Shown here: piece after piece, positions 41,977 through 51,157 of the stretch
How the letters are laid out: each line of letters starts with the position of its first letter
Numbering within the stretch: position 1 is the stretch's first letter
From: an uncultured Pelagibacteraceae bacterium
GTDB lineage: Bacteria; Pseudomonadota; Alphaproteobacteria; Pelagibacterales; Pelagibacteraceae
Length of the DNA stretch: 64,000 bases
Direction of reading: 5' to 3'
Assembly (NCBI GenBank): GCA_902549785.1
Contig: CACCWT010000002.1
Span: forward strand, 3,803 to 67,802
Translations under genes and position numbers: made by a program
The notes under the pieces: model-generated
Seen by the model: only the letters and a program-made list of their open reading frames with translations
Told to the model about the DNA's origin: nothing
The model's database searches: none

Positions 41977-42591
41977 TTGATTGAAGAAGCCATTATTTTA
42001 CTGCAAATTATCTTTATAGATATTATATTGGCAGCTGATAACGCCATAATAATTGGTCTAATTGCGGCTAATTTTGTCCCAAAGAATAGAAAAAAAATCA
42101 TATTTTGGGGAGTGGTCGGAGCTTTAATTTTTAAAGTTTTATTCGCAGTATTTGCGACCTATTTATTCAAATTTTACTTCATAAAAATTCTTGGAGGTTT
42201 GCTTCTAATTTGGATAGTAAATGATCTTAGAAAAGATCTTTTACAAGCTCAGAGACAAATTAAATCACCGACAAAAAAATCCTTAGAACCTTCATTTGCA
42301 AAGGGTATGTATAAAGTGCTTTTCGCAGATATAACAATTAGTTTTGATAATGTTATAGGTGTTGTTGGTGCTTCTAAGGGTAATTTTGGGTTTATGATTT
42401 TTGGTTTAATTTTATCTGTAGTCCTCACAGGTGCTATGGCCACTTATTTAGCAAATTATATTCAGAAACATTTATGGGTCGTCTATATTGGAATAGCAGT
42501 TATTCTTATACTTGCAATACAGCTTATTATTGGTGGACTTGTTGACTTAGAAATTCTAAAAATTAATGAGGAATTTAAAAAGTATTTTTAG
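41977..42591 (+). CDS. TerC family integral membrane protein
   Basis: A 204-residue protein with six to seven hydrophobic segments and the two family motifs with conserved Asp-Asn: DIILAADNAIIIGLIA near residue 15 and FADITISFDNVIGVVGAS near 116. FWGVVGALIFKVLFA and GGLLLIWIVNDLRKDL lie between. The middle loop (about 88-105) is basic and cytoplasmic. TerC/Alx/YjbE-like proteins are linked to manganese or other metal-ion homeostasis. The start is TTG with no ribosome site; family members begin at this point, so it is kept. It converges with panB with a four-base overlap. Confidence 0.88.
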   Translation: MIEEAIILLQIIFIDIILAADNAIIIGLIAANFVPKNRKKIIFWGVVGALIFKVLFAVFATYLFKFYFIKILGGLLLIWIVNDLRKDLLQAQRQIKSPTKKSLEPSFAKGMYKVLFADITISFDNVIGVVGASKGNFGFMIFGLILSVVLTGAMATYLANYIQKHLWVVYIGIAVILILAIQLIIGGLVDLEILKINEEFKKYF

Positions 42592-43367
42592 TAAGAATGC
42601 TTTAATGATGGATATGAACCTCTTTTCACATCTGACCCAAATTTTTTAACTGCATTTCTAATATTACTTTTAAAATTAGCATATTTCTTAACGAATTTTA
42701 TTTTACTATTAGTCAAACCTAATAAATCGTCTAAAACCAAAATCTGACCATCACAAAACTTTGATGATCCAATTCCTATTGTTGGAATTCCAATTGATTC
42801 AGTTATTTTTTTGGAAAGTTTTTTCTCAATACATTCTAGCACAATAGCAAAAACACCTGCTTCTTCTAAGATTTTTGAATCTTTTAATAAATTTTTTTTT
42901 TCTTTTTCAGTCTTACCTTTATATCTAAATCTACCTCTTTGAGATTGTGGAGTTATACCTATGTGACCCATTACTGGGATTTTATTATTTACTAAATGTT
43001 TAATTATATCTTTGATCTTACTACCTCCCTCTAATTTGATACCATCACATTTTGTTTCTTTAATTATTTTTTTACAATTTTTTAGCGCCTGCAATTTATT
43101 TTTATAAGTATTAAATGGCATATCTACAATCATTAAACTTTTTTTTACTCCTTTTCTTACACTTTTAGAATGTTCAATCATCATAGATAGATTTACTTTT
43201 CTTGTTGTATCAAAATTATATAAAACAGAACCCAAGGAGTCTCCAACAAGTACAAGGTCTGTGTATTTATCAACTTCTTCAGCAATATTTTTTGAGTAGG
43301 CTGTTAAGCAGACTATTTTTGACTTATTTTTTTTTTTTAATATAAGCCTACTTATTTTCGAAGGCAT
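42588..43367 (-). CDS. panB: 3-methyl-2-oxobutanoate hydroxymethyltransferase
   Basis: A 259-residue enzyme of the pantothenate pathway, transferring a hydroxymethyl group from 5,10-methylene-tetrahydrofolate to ketoisovalerate. The family blocks are LTAYSKNIAEEVDKYTDLVLVGDSLGSVLYN near 21-51, VDMPFNTY near 81, IKLEGGSKI near 110, MGHIGITPQSQ near 133, VLECIEKKLSKKIT near 176 and IGIGSSKFCDGQILVLDDLLG near 197. No panC is visible nearby. It follows gloA by nine bases and is last in the minus-strand run. Confidence 0.94.
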   Translation of the reverse strand: MPSKISRLILKKKNKSKIVCLTAYSKNIAEEVDKYTDLVLVGDSLGSVLYNFDTTRKVNLSMMIEHSKSVRKGVKKSLMIVDMPFNTYKNKLQALKNCKKIIKETKCDGIKLEGGSKIKDIIKHLVNNKIPVMGHIGITPQSQRGRFRYKGKTEKEKKNLLKDSKILEEAGVFAIVLECIEKKLSKKITESIGIPTIGIGSSKFCDGQILVLDDLLGLTNSKIKFVKKYANFKSNIRNAVKKFGSDVKRGSYPSLKHSY

Positions 43368-43376
43368 AAATATTTA

Positions 43377-43796
43377 TTACCAAGTGCCCGTATTTTCCAT
43401 AGATTTCCATGGCTCTATTGGTTCCAAGTAGCCATCTTGAAGTATTTCAACAGAAATTTTATCTGGAGATCTGACAAATGCCATATGGCCATCTCTTGGT
43501 GGTCTGTTAATTGTATAACCCATGTCTCTTAATCTTTGACAAGTTTCATATATATTTTCAACTCTGTACGCCAAATGTCCAAAGTTTCTTGAACCATCAC
43601 CCAAACTATCTCCATCCCAATTGTATGTTAATTCTATTTCAGCTTTCTCATCATCTGGAGCAGCAAGAAATACCAAAGTATACCTGCCCTTTTCGCTGTC
43701 TTTTCTTCTTGTTTCTTTAAGACCTAACCCTTCACAGAAAAATCTTAAAGACTCGTCTATGTTTGAGACTCTAATCATTGTGTGTAAATATTTCAT
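43377..43796 (-). CDS. gloA: Lactoylglutathione lyase (glyoxalase I)
   Basis: A 139-residue metalloenzyme converting the methylglyoxal-glutathione hemithioacetal to lactoylglutathione. The four metal ligands of the E. coli type are in place: H5 (YLHTMIRV), E55 (IELTYNW), H74 (FGHLAYRV) and E117 (VEILQ). The C-terminus is a little longer than usual. It depends on glutathione, made by gshAB at 9.2-11.4 kb. It lies 22 bases after guaA and nine bases before panB. Confidence 0.93.
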   Translation of the reverse strand: MKYLHTMIRVSNIDESLRFFCEGLGLKETRRKDSEKGRYTLVFLAAPDDEKAEIELTYNWDGDSLGDGSRNFGHLAYRVENIYETCQRLRDMGYTINRPPRDGHMAFVRSPDKISVEILQDGYLEPIEPWKSMENTGTW

Positions 43797-43818
43797 ATAG
43801 ATTACTTATATAGTCTTA

Positions 43819-45381
43819 TTATTCCAATTCAATAGTACTCGGTGGTTTTGAAGTAATATCATAAACTACTCTATTAATACCTCTTATATTATTTACAATT
43901 TGATTAGATACTGTTTGCATAAAAGATTTATTAAATTGAAAGAAATCAGCTGTCATTCCATCTTCTGATGTAATTGCCCTTAAAAGACAAAGAAACTCAT
44001 AAGTTCTATTATCTCCCATTACACCAACTGTTTTTACAGGAAGTAATGCAGCATAAGCCTGCCAAATCTTGTTATATAGGTTATTTTCTTTTAAAGAATT
44101 GATAAAATAATTATCAGCCTCTTTTAAAATGTTTATTTTTTCTTTAGTAATTATACCAGGCATTCTTATTGCAAGACCTGGTCCTGGAAATGGATGTCTA
44201 GAAATTATTTCATTACTCAATCCTAGTTCTGATCCTAACTTTCTAACCTCATCTTTAAAAAGGTATTTTAGTGGTTCTACTAATTTAAGTTTCATTTTTT
44301 TTGGTAAACCACCTACATTATGATGTGATTTAATTTTTGAAGTTTGACTTCCAGTCACAGATTTACTTTCAATTAAATCGGGATACAAAGTTCCTTGAGC
44401 TAAAAATTTTACATTTTTAATTTTATTTGCATATTTTTCAAATATTTTGATAAAAAGATTTCCTATTATTTTTCTTTTTTTTTCTGGATCAGATATATTT
44501 TTTAATTTTGATAAAAATAAATTTTCAGCATTCACATAAATTAGATTAATTTTAAATTTCTTTTTGAATGTATTTACAACTTGCTTTTCTTCATCTTTTC
44601 TAAGTAGACCAGTATTTACAAAAATGCATGTTAATTTTTTTCCTATTGCATTTGATAATAATTTAGCGACTACACTACTATCTACACCACCAGATAAAGC
44701 ACAAATAACCTTAGAATTTCCTACACTATTTCTTACTTCATTTATTAACTTTGTTTTCTGATCTTTTGGTGACCAATTTTTATTTAATTTACAAATAGAA
44801 AATAAAAAATTTTTTAGTATTAATTTTCCTTTAATTGTATGACTTACCTCTGGGTGAAATTGAATGCCAAACATTTTTTTTTCTATATTTTCAATTATGC
44901 ACATCTTAGAATTGTTACTTTGTGCAATTATTTTGAAGTTTTTTGGTAATTTTGTTACTTGATCAGCATGACTCATCCAAACATTATTTTTTCCTTTAGA
45001 AAAAAAATTTTTTGTTAACTTACTTTTTTTAATTTCTTTTACCTCTGCTAGTCCAAATTCTCTATATTTTGAATTTCTTACACTTCCACCCATTGTTTTT
45101 GAAATTATTTGATGTCCAAAACAAATACCTAGTACAGGAATCCCTAATTTAAGAAGTTTACTATTAAACTTTACTTTTTTGCTTTCATAGACATTCAATG
45201 GGCCGCCAGATAATACAATACCTTTGATATTTTTTTCAAAATTTTGGAACTTTTCTATTTTTTTGTGACTTATAATTTCACAATAAACTCCCAGTTCCCT
45301 TATTTTTCTTGCGATTAATTGTGTAAATTGAGAACCAAAGTCTACAATAAGTATCTTATTGAGAGTGTCCTCAAGACGCAT
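43819..45381 (-). CDS. guaA: GMP synthase (glutamine-hydrolysing)
   Basis: A 520-residue enzyme of normal length that converts XMP to GMP. The glutaminase domain (about 1-195) has [20 protein letters not shown], the nucleophile Cys in GICFGHQI and the His-Glu pair in [10 protein letters not shown]. The synthetase domain has the PP-loop [14 protein letters not shown] near 224 and the dimerisation domain has [20 protein letters not shown] and the C-terminal KPPSTIELE. It overlaps the small TPR gene by 11 bases, in the guaB-TPR-guaA order. Confidence 0.97.
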   Translation of the reverse strand: MRLEDTLNKILIVDFGSQFTQLIARKIRELGVYCEIISHKKIEKFQNFEKNIKGIVLSGGPLNVYESKKVKFNSKLLKLGIPVLGICFGHQIISKTMGGSVRNSKYREFGLAEVKEIKKSKLTKNFFSKGKNNVWMSHADQVTKLPKNFKIIAQSNNSKMCIIENIEKKMFGIQFHPEVSHTIKGKLILKNFLFSICKLNKNWSPKDQKTKLINEVRNSVGNSKVICALSGGVDSSVVAKLLSNAIGKKLTCIFVNTGLLRKDEEKQVVNTFKKKFKINLIYVNAENLFLSKLKNISDPEKKRKIIGNLFIKIFEKYANKIKNVKFLAQGTLYPDLIESKSVTGSQTSKIKSHHNVGGLPKKMKLKLVEPLKYLFKDEVRKLGSELGLSNEIISRHPFPGPGLAIRMPGIITKEKINILKEADNYFINSLKENNLYNKIWQAYAALLPVKTVGVMGDNRTYEFLCLLRAITSEDGMTADFFQFNKSFMQTVSNQIVNNIRGINRVVYDITSKPPSTIELE

Positions 45382-45799
45382 CTTTTATCTCAAAATCCTT
45401 TAATCGACTTTCTATTGAAGCAATTTTTTCACACATATCTACACAAATTTTCTTAAAATCTTCACTTAATTCATCTGCTTTTGAAAAGTTTGATCTTTCT
45501 AACTCCATATCAATTAAAAGGTACATTGCTTCTTCGTTCTTAGGATCTAAAAGTAAAGTAGTTCTTATATTTTTTTCTTCTTGTCTTTTATCATCTTCAA
45601 TTTTAAAAATTTTAGCTAAATAGAGATAAGATTCCGAGTCTTTTGGGTTGTAAACAATATTTCTATGGAATAAAAATTTTGAGTCTTCATATTTTTTCTT
45701 ATCAAACAAGTCTTTTGCTTGATTAAAAAAATTATTTTCATTTGCTTTAGCTAAAATACTAAATAAAAAAAATATAAATATTAAAATTAGGTGTTTCAT
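45371..45799 (-). CDS. Exported TPR-like protein between guaB and guaA
   Basis: A 142-residue protein with a signal peptide ([19 protein letters not shown], cleavage near residue 19). Then come two to three TPR-like helical repeats: [29 protein letters not shown] near 24-52 and [32 protein letters not shown] near 56-87, followed by a similar third unit. Two Cys lie at CVDMC near 118-122. It is a periplasmic protein of unknown role. Its place between two purine genes is probably only operon packing, since it is exported. Confidence 0.75.
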   Translation of the reverse strand: MKHLILIFIFFLFSILAKANENNFFNQAKDLFDKKKYEDSKFLFHRNIVYNPKDSESYLYLAKIFKIEDDKRQEEKNIRTTLLLDPKNEEAMYLLIDMELERSNFSKADELSEDFKKICVDMCEKIASIESRLKDFEIKDAS

Positions 45800-45801
45800 A
45801 A

Positions 45802-46866
45802 TTATTTTTTTATTACATCTATATTATGTACCATACTTTCATAAAAACCTGCTTTAGTAATTTTTACGAACTGTGGTTTTTTTCTTAAATCGATCACTTT
45901 CCTAGCTCCCATATAGCCCATGGAAGATTTCAAGCCTCCAACTAAGTTATAGATTATTTTATCAACGTTACCCTTATATTTAATATATCCCTCTACTCCT
46001 TCTGGTACATATTTTGATGTATCCTTTTGTTTTGATTGAAAATATCTATCTGCTGATCCTTTATTCATTGCACCTATGGATCCCATACCCCTAAAATATT
46101 TATATAATTTGCCGTTTTTTTTTATTTTTTTTCCAGGTGCTTCGTCAGTTCCTGCGAACAATGAACCTATCATAACTGCATCTGCACCAGCGGCTAACGC
46201 TTTTGCAATATCACCAGAAAATTTAATACCTCCATCAGCAATTAATCTTGTTTTACTTTTTCCAATGCCCTTTTTAACATTTAATATCGCACTTAATTGT
46301 GGGACTCCAATTCCTGCTACAAGTCTTGTTGTGCAAATAGATCCTGGGCCAATCCCAACTTTTATAATATCTACACCTAATCCAACTAAAAACCTTGCAC
46401 CTTCCTCTGTAGCTATATTTCCAGCACAAATTGCTGTTTTTTTTGGACGTAATTTTTTGATCTTTTTTATTGTATCTCCAACTTTTTTGGTATGACCATG
46501 TGCAGTATCTATAACTATTATATCAAGATTCTCTTTCAATATTTTTTCAGCTCTTTTTAATTCTTTTTCACTTGCTCCAACTGCTGCGCCTACGAGTTTA
46601 TTTTTTGATTTTACTTTTCTAATTTCTTTGATTTGTTCCTCAATATTTAAATTTCTATGAATTATTCCTAATCCTCCAGCTTTTGCCATTGCAATACTCA
46701 TCGATGACTCTGTGACAGTGTCCATTGCAGAGGATAAAAGCGGTATTTCTATCTTTAGTTGATCTGTCAAATTGACTGAAGTGTTTACTTCACTGGGCAG
46801 AATTTCTGAATAATTTGGAGTTAAAGTAACATCATCAAATGTTAAAGCTTCTTTAATAGTATCCAT
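45802..46866 (-). CDS. guaB: IMP dehydrogenase lacking the CBS (Bateman) module
   Basis: A 354-residue cytosolic enzyme oxidising IMP to XMP. The catalytic barrel is complete: ALTFDDVTLTPNYSEILP at the start, PLLSSAMDTVTESSMSIAMAKAGGLGIIHRN near 42-72, the catalytic loop GIGPGSICTTR with Cys178, IADGGIKFSGDIAKALAAGADAVMIGSL near 215-242, and the flap YFRGMGSIGAMNKGS near 263. The usual roughly 120-residue CBS pair is missing: EIRKVK (81-86) runs straight to LVGAAVG (91-97). The protein therefore has no place for CBS-linked purine-nucleotide control. Confidence 0.95.
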   Translation of the reverse strand: MDTIKEALTFDDVTLTPNYSEILPSEVNTSVNLTDQLKIEIPLLSSAMDTVTESSMSIAMAKAGGLGIIHRNLNIEEQIKEIRKVKSKNKLVGAAVGASEKELKRAEKILKENLDIIVIDTAHGHTKKVGDTIKKIKKLRPKKTAICAGNIATEEGARFLVGLGVDIIKVGIGPGSICTTRLVAGIGVPQLSAILNVKKGIGKSKTRLIADGGIKFSGDIAKALAAGADAVMIGSLFAGTDEAPGKKIKKNGKLYKYFRGMGSIGAMNKGSADRYFQSKQKDTSKYVPEGVEGYIKYKGNVDKIIYNLVGGLKSSMGYMGARKVIDLRKKPQFVKITKAGFYESMVHNIDVIKK

Positions 46867-46905
46867 GTCCTTATATAAATGATTCTTAAAAAAATAAAAG
46901 AGTAA

Positions 46906-47517
46906 CTATCTTAAATTTCTACAAATTATAAAATTTTCCTTAGAATCTTTCCTGCTTGAAGGTGGCTTAAAAATATCAACATCTTTGAATGATTTTTTGC
47001 CTAATGCGACAATCTCGTTAAAAGATGATCCCATAAAAAGTTTTGAAATAAAACTTCCTTTTTTATTTAAAAGTTCAATCGCAAAATTCATTGCTTCAAT
47101 ACATAATTCACCTGTGACTAGTGAGTCTACACTTTTATTACCTGTAGTATTAACAGCCATATCAGACATAATCAGATCTACTTTCTTACCAAAATAATTC
47201 TGAATATTTTTTTTATGATGCTCTTCAGTGAAATCTCCTTTTATATGCACTAAATTCCTGATTGGCTCAATATCTTTCAGATCAATAGAAATTATTTTAG
47301 AATTATTAAAATTTCTTGATATATACTGAGACCAACTACCTGGGGCTGCACCAAGATCTACAACTAAAATATTATTTTTGATTATTTTAAATTTATCGTT
47401 TATTTCTTGTAATTTATATATAGCTCTAGACCTGTAACCCTCTAATTTTGATTTCTTTACGTAAATATCTCTTTTTTGCTTAATGATCCAATTCTTTGAA
47501 AATTTATTCTTTTTCAA
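46906..47517 (-). CDS. rlmE: 23S rRNA 2'-O-ribose methyltransferase RlmE (FtsJ)
   Basis: A 203-residue SAM-dependent enzyme expected to methylate U2552 of 23S rRNA (E. coli numbering). It shows KLEGYRSRAIYKLQEINDKFKI near 24, the SAM motif VVDLGAAPGSWSQYI near 53, DLKDIEPI near 80, DLIMSDMAVNTTG near 114, and the C-terminal PPSSRKDSKENFIICRN. The K-D-K-E catalytic set of the RrmJ family seems present (K in the N-terminal RAIYKL, D in MSDMA, K in SKLF and E in KENF). Its gene abuts the glycosyltransferase. Confidence 0.92.
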   Translation of the reverse strand: MKKNKFSKNWIIKQKRDIYVKKSKLEGYRSRAIYKLQEINDKFKIIKNNILVVDLGAAPGSWSQYISRNFNNSKIISIDLKDIEPIRNLVHIKGDFTEEHHKKNIQNYFGKKVDLIMSDMAVNTTGNKSVDSLVTGELCIEAMNFAIELLNKKGSFISKLFMGSSFNEIVALGKKSFKDVDIFKPPSSRKDSKENFIICRNLR

Positions 47518-48417
47518 CTAATTCTCAAATCTTAAAGATTTTTCAATTATATCTCCATCCAATGTTTTAATTTTGGATATATAATTTTTATTATTTCTTA
47601 TATTATCATTATTTTTTCCTGCTAAGTGAATAATTCCTATTTCATGGTTTGGTAAATAAGGCTCAACAAAAGTATTTTGTTTTTTGTCAAATTTAATAGC
47701 CTCAATAAGAGTCCAATTACAATAAGCTGGTAAAATTTCTACATCTAATTTATCAGAATATATTGTTATATTCATTGCTATTTGTTCTGAACCCCAAATT
47801 TTTCCTGAGGATAAAGCTTTTTTTAAATTTTTCTGCCATACTTCCCAATGAGGAGCATTTTCTTCTAAGCAAAATAATCCAATATTTAAATGGGGTTTAA
47901 GTGCAACTTCTCTTGAAATTTTTTCTGAAAAACCAGATGATTTAGCGTGTTTGTAATTTTGTGATTTTATTTTTGCAAAACCTCCCCATACCCAATCTGC
48001 TCTTAAAACTCTTCCGTAAGATCTATCTGCTGATGTTGCTATAGCTAATTTTTTATTCTCACAGCCCTTAAAGTAAAGATCGATTGCATACCAAGAGTTT
48101 ACCCATGCATCTGCATCTATCCATAAATATTTTTTATATCCTGGAAAATAATTTGGTAAGAATGCTCTTGATACCTGACTCTTCAACCACTCTCTTCCTT
48201 TTACCTTAAAATTAGGAACTTTTATATCCCACTCAGCCTTCTTGATTTGAAATACTTTTTTTTCTAATATTTTAATTTGCTCCTCAGTTAATCCTGCATC
48301 CATAACGCAAATATCAACTGTTTTACTTTGTTCAAATCTATTAATTGAGTCTATTAATTCATTAAGAAGATTGAAGTAATTTGAATCTGCTAGTGAGATT
48401 ATTGTATTTTCCCGCAT
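47518..48417 (-). CDS. Glycosyltransferase-like protein (GT-A fold, GT8-like)
   Basis: A 299-residue protein with GT-A features: IISLADSNYFNLLNELIDSINRF at the start, SRAFLPNYFPGYKKYLWIDADAWV near 84-107 with a DADAW metal-binding DxD, LNIGLFCLEENAPHWEVW near 176 and GSEQIAMNITIY near 206. The late GIIHLAGK provides the usual C-terminal His. The pattern resembles family 8 nucleotide-sugar transferases without close assignment. It lies between phospholipid and rRNA-modification genes; donor and acceptor are unknown. Confidence 0.7.
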   Translation of the reverse strand: MRENTIISLADSNYFNLLNELIDSINRFEQSKTVDICVMDAGLTEEQIKILEKKVFQIKKAEWDIKVPNFKVKGREWLKSQVSRAFLPNYFPGYKKYLWIDADAWVNSWYAIDLYFKGCENKKLAIATSADRSYGRVLRADWVWGGFAKIKSQNYKHAKSSGFSEKISREVALKPHLNIGLFCLEENAPHWEVWQKNLKKALSSGKIWGSEQIAMNITIYSDKLDVEILPAYCNWTLIEAIKFDKKQNTFVEPYLPNHEIGIIHLAGKNNDNIRNNKNYISKIKTLDGDIIEKSLRFEN

Positions 48418-49215
48418 TTATAACACATCTTCATGATGATCAGTGTCATCTCTGATGGCTTTCTCATTTTTTTTAATCATAAGATAATGCATTGAACTTA
48501 TTGGCACCATTATCAAATAAATTAAACCTGAAATAACAATGGCATTAAAAGTATAAACAAGAATTAAGCCAAAATATAAAATTATTCCAAATAACAAAAA
48601 TATTGATGTACTTCTTGGCACCACAATCTTTTTAAAAGAATAAGTTGGTATTTTGCTTATTAATAATATTGAAACAATAATAAACAGAATTGGCACAATA
48701 ATTTGATAATTTAAGTTTAAAAACTGAAAATCACTAATACTTAATATTAGTGGCATTAAAACTAGAACTCCTCCTGCAGGAGATGGTATACCTTCAAAAA
48801 AATTATCTTTCCAAGAACTCTCCTCATTTGATGAAACATTAAATCTAGCAAGTCTAAGTGCTACGCAAACAACATAAATTAATGAAATTAACCAACCTAA
48901 TCTTCCAGTTTCAGACAAAGCCCAAAAATACATAATAAAAGCTGGGGCAACACCAAAACTTATAACATCGGTAAGCGAATCTAATTCCTTACCAACTTTA
49001 GAAGTTCCTTTAATCAATCTTGCAATTCTACCATCTAATCCATCAATGATCGCAGCTACTATAACTGCTATTATAGATAATTCAAATTTTCCATCAAATG
49101 CAAACTTAATTGAAGTCAATCCAATAGATACTCCAACAAGTGTTAAAATATTTGGCAAGATAACTCTTGTTTTTTTATTTGAAACTAATTTAATATTTTT
49201 ATTTTGTTGCTCCAT
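48418..49215 (-). CDS. pssA: Phosphatidylserine synthase (CDP-alcohol phosphatidyltransferase)
   Basis: A 265-residue membrane enzyme with about eight hydrophobic segments. The CDP-alcohol motif is AAIIDGLDGRIARLIKGTSKVGKELDSLTDVISFG at about 54-88, holding the DG..AR..G...D...D pattern; PNILTLVG precedes it. It condenses CDP-diacylglycerol and serine and works with Psd just upstream. A TTG at 49233 lies within psd, but the ATG at 49215, four bases after the psd stop, is the more natural start. Confidence 0.92.
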   Translation of the reverse strand: MEQQNKNIKLVSNKKTRVILPNILTLVGVSIGLTSIKFAFDGKFELSIIAVIVAAIIDGLDGRIARLIKGTSKVGKELDSLTDVISFGVAPAFIMYFWALSETGRLGWLISLIYVVCVALRLARFNVSSNEESSWKDNFFEGIPSPAGGVLVLMPLILSISDFQFLNLNYQIIVPILFIIVSILLISKIPTYSFKKIVVPRSTSIFLLFGIILYFGLILVYTFNAIVISGLIYLIMVPISSMHYLMIKKNEKAIRDDTDHHEDVL

Positions 49216-49219
49216 TAAA

Positions 49220-49864
49220 CTATTTTTTTGCAATTAAAGTTTCACCTGCTAAAGTTTTTTGATCAACTTTTACCAATGGAGTATAGTTTTCAAAGTATAT
49301 ATCTGCTCTACTTCCAAATCTGATCATACCTATTCTTGAGCCTTGTTCTACAAGTTCATCTTTTGAAACTTCTGTCACAATCCTTCTTGCGACAAGTCCA
49401 GCTATTTGTACAACAATAATATCTTCTCCATCAGAGTTTTTAATTTTATAATAATTTCTCTCATTATCTTCACTTGCTTTATCTAACGATGCATTGAAAA
49501 ATTTTCCAGGTTTATAAAGTATTTCTGATATTGCTCCTGAGCAGGGTGATCTATTTACATGACAGTCAAACACATCCATGAAAATGCTTATTTTTTTCAT
49601 TTTTTTATTTTCTAAACCAAGTTCTTTTGGACCAGTTGTATCCATTACTTGTAGCACAACTCCATCCGCGGGACTTGTGAGATAATTATCATCACCTATG
49701 GAAACTCTTTCAGGGTCTCTAAAAAAATAATAACACCAAATAGTTAATACCAGCCCGATAAAACCAAGAAATCCATTTATGAAATAGAAAATTATAGTTG
49801 CGATTACAAAAATAATGACGAATTTGTATCCTTCATTGTGTATTTTTGGAAATATTTTACTCAT
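49220..49864 (-). CDS. psd: Phosphatidylserine decarboxylase proenzyme
   Basis: A 214-residue enzyme of the short (non-E. coli, archaeal-type) class that makes phosphatidylethanolamine. Two membrane segments near 15-45 are followed by YYFFRDPERVS, LTSPADGVVLQV near 60, IFMDVFDCHVNRSP near 92 and the self-cleavage region GMIRFGSRADIYF near 177, where the Ser in FGS becomes the pyruvoyl group. An AGGA sits six bases before the ATG. pssA follows directly, giving a two-step pathway from CDP-diacylglycerol. Confidence 0.93.
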   Translation of the reverse strand: MSKIFPKIHNEGYKFVIIFVIATIIFYFINGFLGFIGLVLTIWCYYFFRDPERVSIGDDNYLTSPADGVVLQVMDTTGPKELGLENKKMKKISIFMDVFDCHVNRSPCSGAISEILYKPGKFFNASLDKASEDNERNYYKIKNSDGEDIIVVQIAGLVARRIVTEVSKDELVEQGSRIGMIRFGSRADIYFENYTPLVKVDQKTLAGETLIAKK

Positions 49865-49877
49865 GACAATCCTATAA

Positions 49878-49905
49878 TTGATAATTTTGGATTAATATGT
49901 ATACA
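49878..49905 (+). promoter_or_regulatory. candidate sigma70-type promoter of icd
   Basis: TTGATA (49878-49883), 16 bases, then TATACA (49900-49905), in the gap between the divergent psd and icd genes and about 38 bases before icd. It matches five and four of the six consensus positions. The icd start lacks a strong ribosome site. The assignment is tentative because similar matches are common in such AT-rich DNA. Confidence 0.35.
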
Positions 49906-49942
49906 AAAAGAATAAATTCAACTATTAAGATATATCGAAAAG

Positions 49943-51157
49943 ATGAGTAAAATTAAGGTAAAAAACCCCATTGTGGAGCTTGATGGTGACGAAATGACCA
50001 GAGTTATATGGAACTTCATTAAAAACAAACTCGTTCTAACTTATTTAGATCTTAAAATTGAGTACTACGATTTGGGAATGGAAAGTAGAGATAAAACTGA
50101 AGACAGAATCACAATAGAATGTGCTAATGCAATTAAAAAGAATGGAGTCGGTATTAAATGTGCAACGATCACACCCGACGAAGCAAGAGTAAGGGAATTC
50201 AATCTCAAAAAAATGTGGAGATCTCCAAATGGTACAATAAGAAATATTATTGGAGGAACTGTTTTTAGAGAACCAATAATTTGTAAAAATATTCCAAAAC
50301 TTGTACCCTCATGGACAGACCCATTAATTATAGGTAGACACGCATTTGGTGACCAATATAGAGCAACTGATTTTACGGTACCTGGTAAAGGTAAATTAGA
50401 AATTAAATGGACAGCTGAGGATGGATCTGATGAGAGAAAATACGAAGTCTTTAACTTTCCAGGTCCAGGGATTGCATTATCAATGTATAATTTGGATAAA
50501 TCAATAGAAGACTTTGCAAGATCTTGCTTTAATTATGGATTAATTAAAAAATGGCCAGTTTATCTTTCTACTAAAAATACTATTTTAAAAAGATATGATG
50601 GAAGATTCAAAGATATTTTTCAAGAAGTTTTTGAAAAAGAATTTAAAAACAAATTTGATCAAAGTAAGATTACTTATGAACATAGATTAATTGACGACAT
50701 GGTAGCATGTGCCATGAAATGGCATGGTAAATATATTTGGGCATGCAAAAATTATGATGGAGATGTGCAATCAGATACAGTTGCTCAAGGATATGGATCT
50801 TTAGGTTTAATGACAAGTGTATTGCTTGCTCCAGATGGCAAAACAATGGAAGCTGAGGCTGCACATGGGACAGTAACAAGACACTTTAGAATGCATCAAC
50901 AAGGTAAAGAAACCTCAACAAATCCTATTGCATCTATTTTTGCATGGACAAGAGGTTTGGCTCATAGAGGAAAATTAGATGGAAATGAGGAATTAATAAA
51001 GTTTGCAGAAACACTAGAAAAAGTATGTGTTGATTGTGTTGAAGAGGGCTCAATGACTAAGGACTTAGCTATTTTAATTGGACCTTCAACAAAGTATTTA
51101 ACAACTAATCAATTTTTAGATACTTTAGATGGTAAGTTAAGACAAAAACTAAATTAA
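49943..51157 (+). CDS. icd: Isocitrate dehydrogenase, NADP-dependent (eukaryote-like type)
   Basis: A 404-residue TCA-cycle enzyme oxidising isocitrate to 2-oxoglutarate. It has the layout of the homodimeric eukaryotic/alphaproteobacterial class: [17 protein letters not shown] near 10, [37 protein letters not shown] near 74-110, [14 protein letters not shown] near 246, [23 protein letters not shown] near 271 and [13 protein letters not shown] near 305, the last part typical of NADP contact. It converges with alaS, overlapping by nine bases. Confidence 0.95.
   Translation: MSKIKVKNPIVELDGDEMTRVIWNFIKNKLVLTYLDLKIEYYDLGMESRDKTEDRITIECANAIKKNGVGIKCATITPDEARVREFNLKKMWRSPNGTIRNIIGGTVFREPIICKNIPKLVPSWTDPLIIGRHAFGDQYRATDFTVPGKGKLEIKWTAEDGSDERKYEVFNFPGPGIALSMYNLDKSIEDFARSCFNYGLIKKWPVYLSTKNTILKRYDGRFKDIFQEVFEKEFKNKFDQSKITYEHRLIDDMVACAMKWHGKYIWACKNYDGDVQSDTVAQGYGSLGLMTSVLLAPDGKTMEAEAAHGTVTRHFRMHQQGKETSTNPIASIFAWTRGLAHRGKLDGNEELIKFAETLEKVCVDCVEEGSMTKDLAILIGPSTKYLTTNQFLDTLDGKLRQKLN

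Noticed and set aside
46076..46495. 139-codon plus-strand frame opposite guaB
   Set aside because: It is an antisense shadow of conserved IMP dehydrogenase sequence (Gly/Ala-rich blocks read in reverse); no ribosome site and no independent signature.
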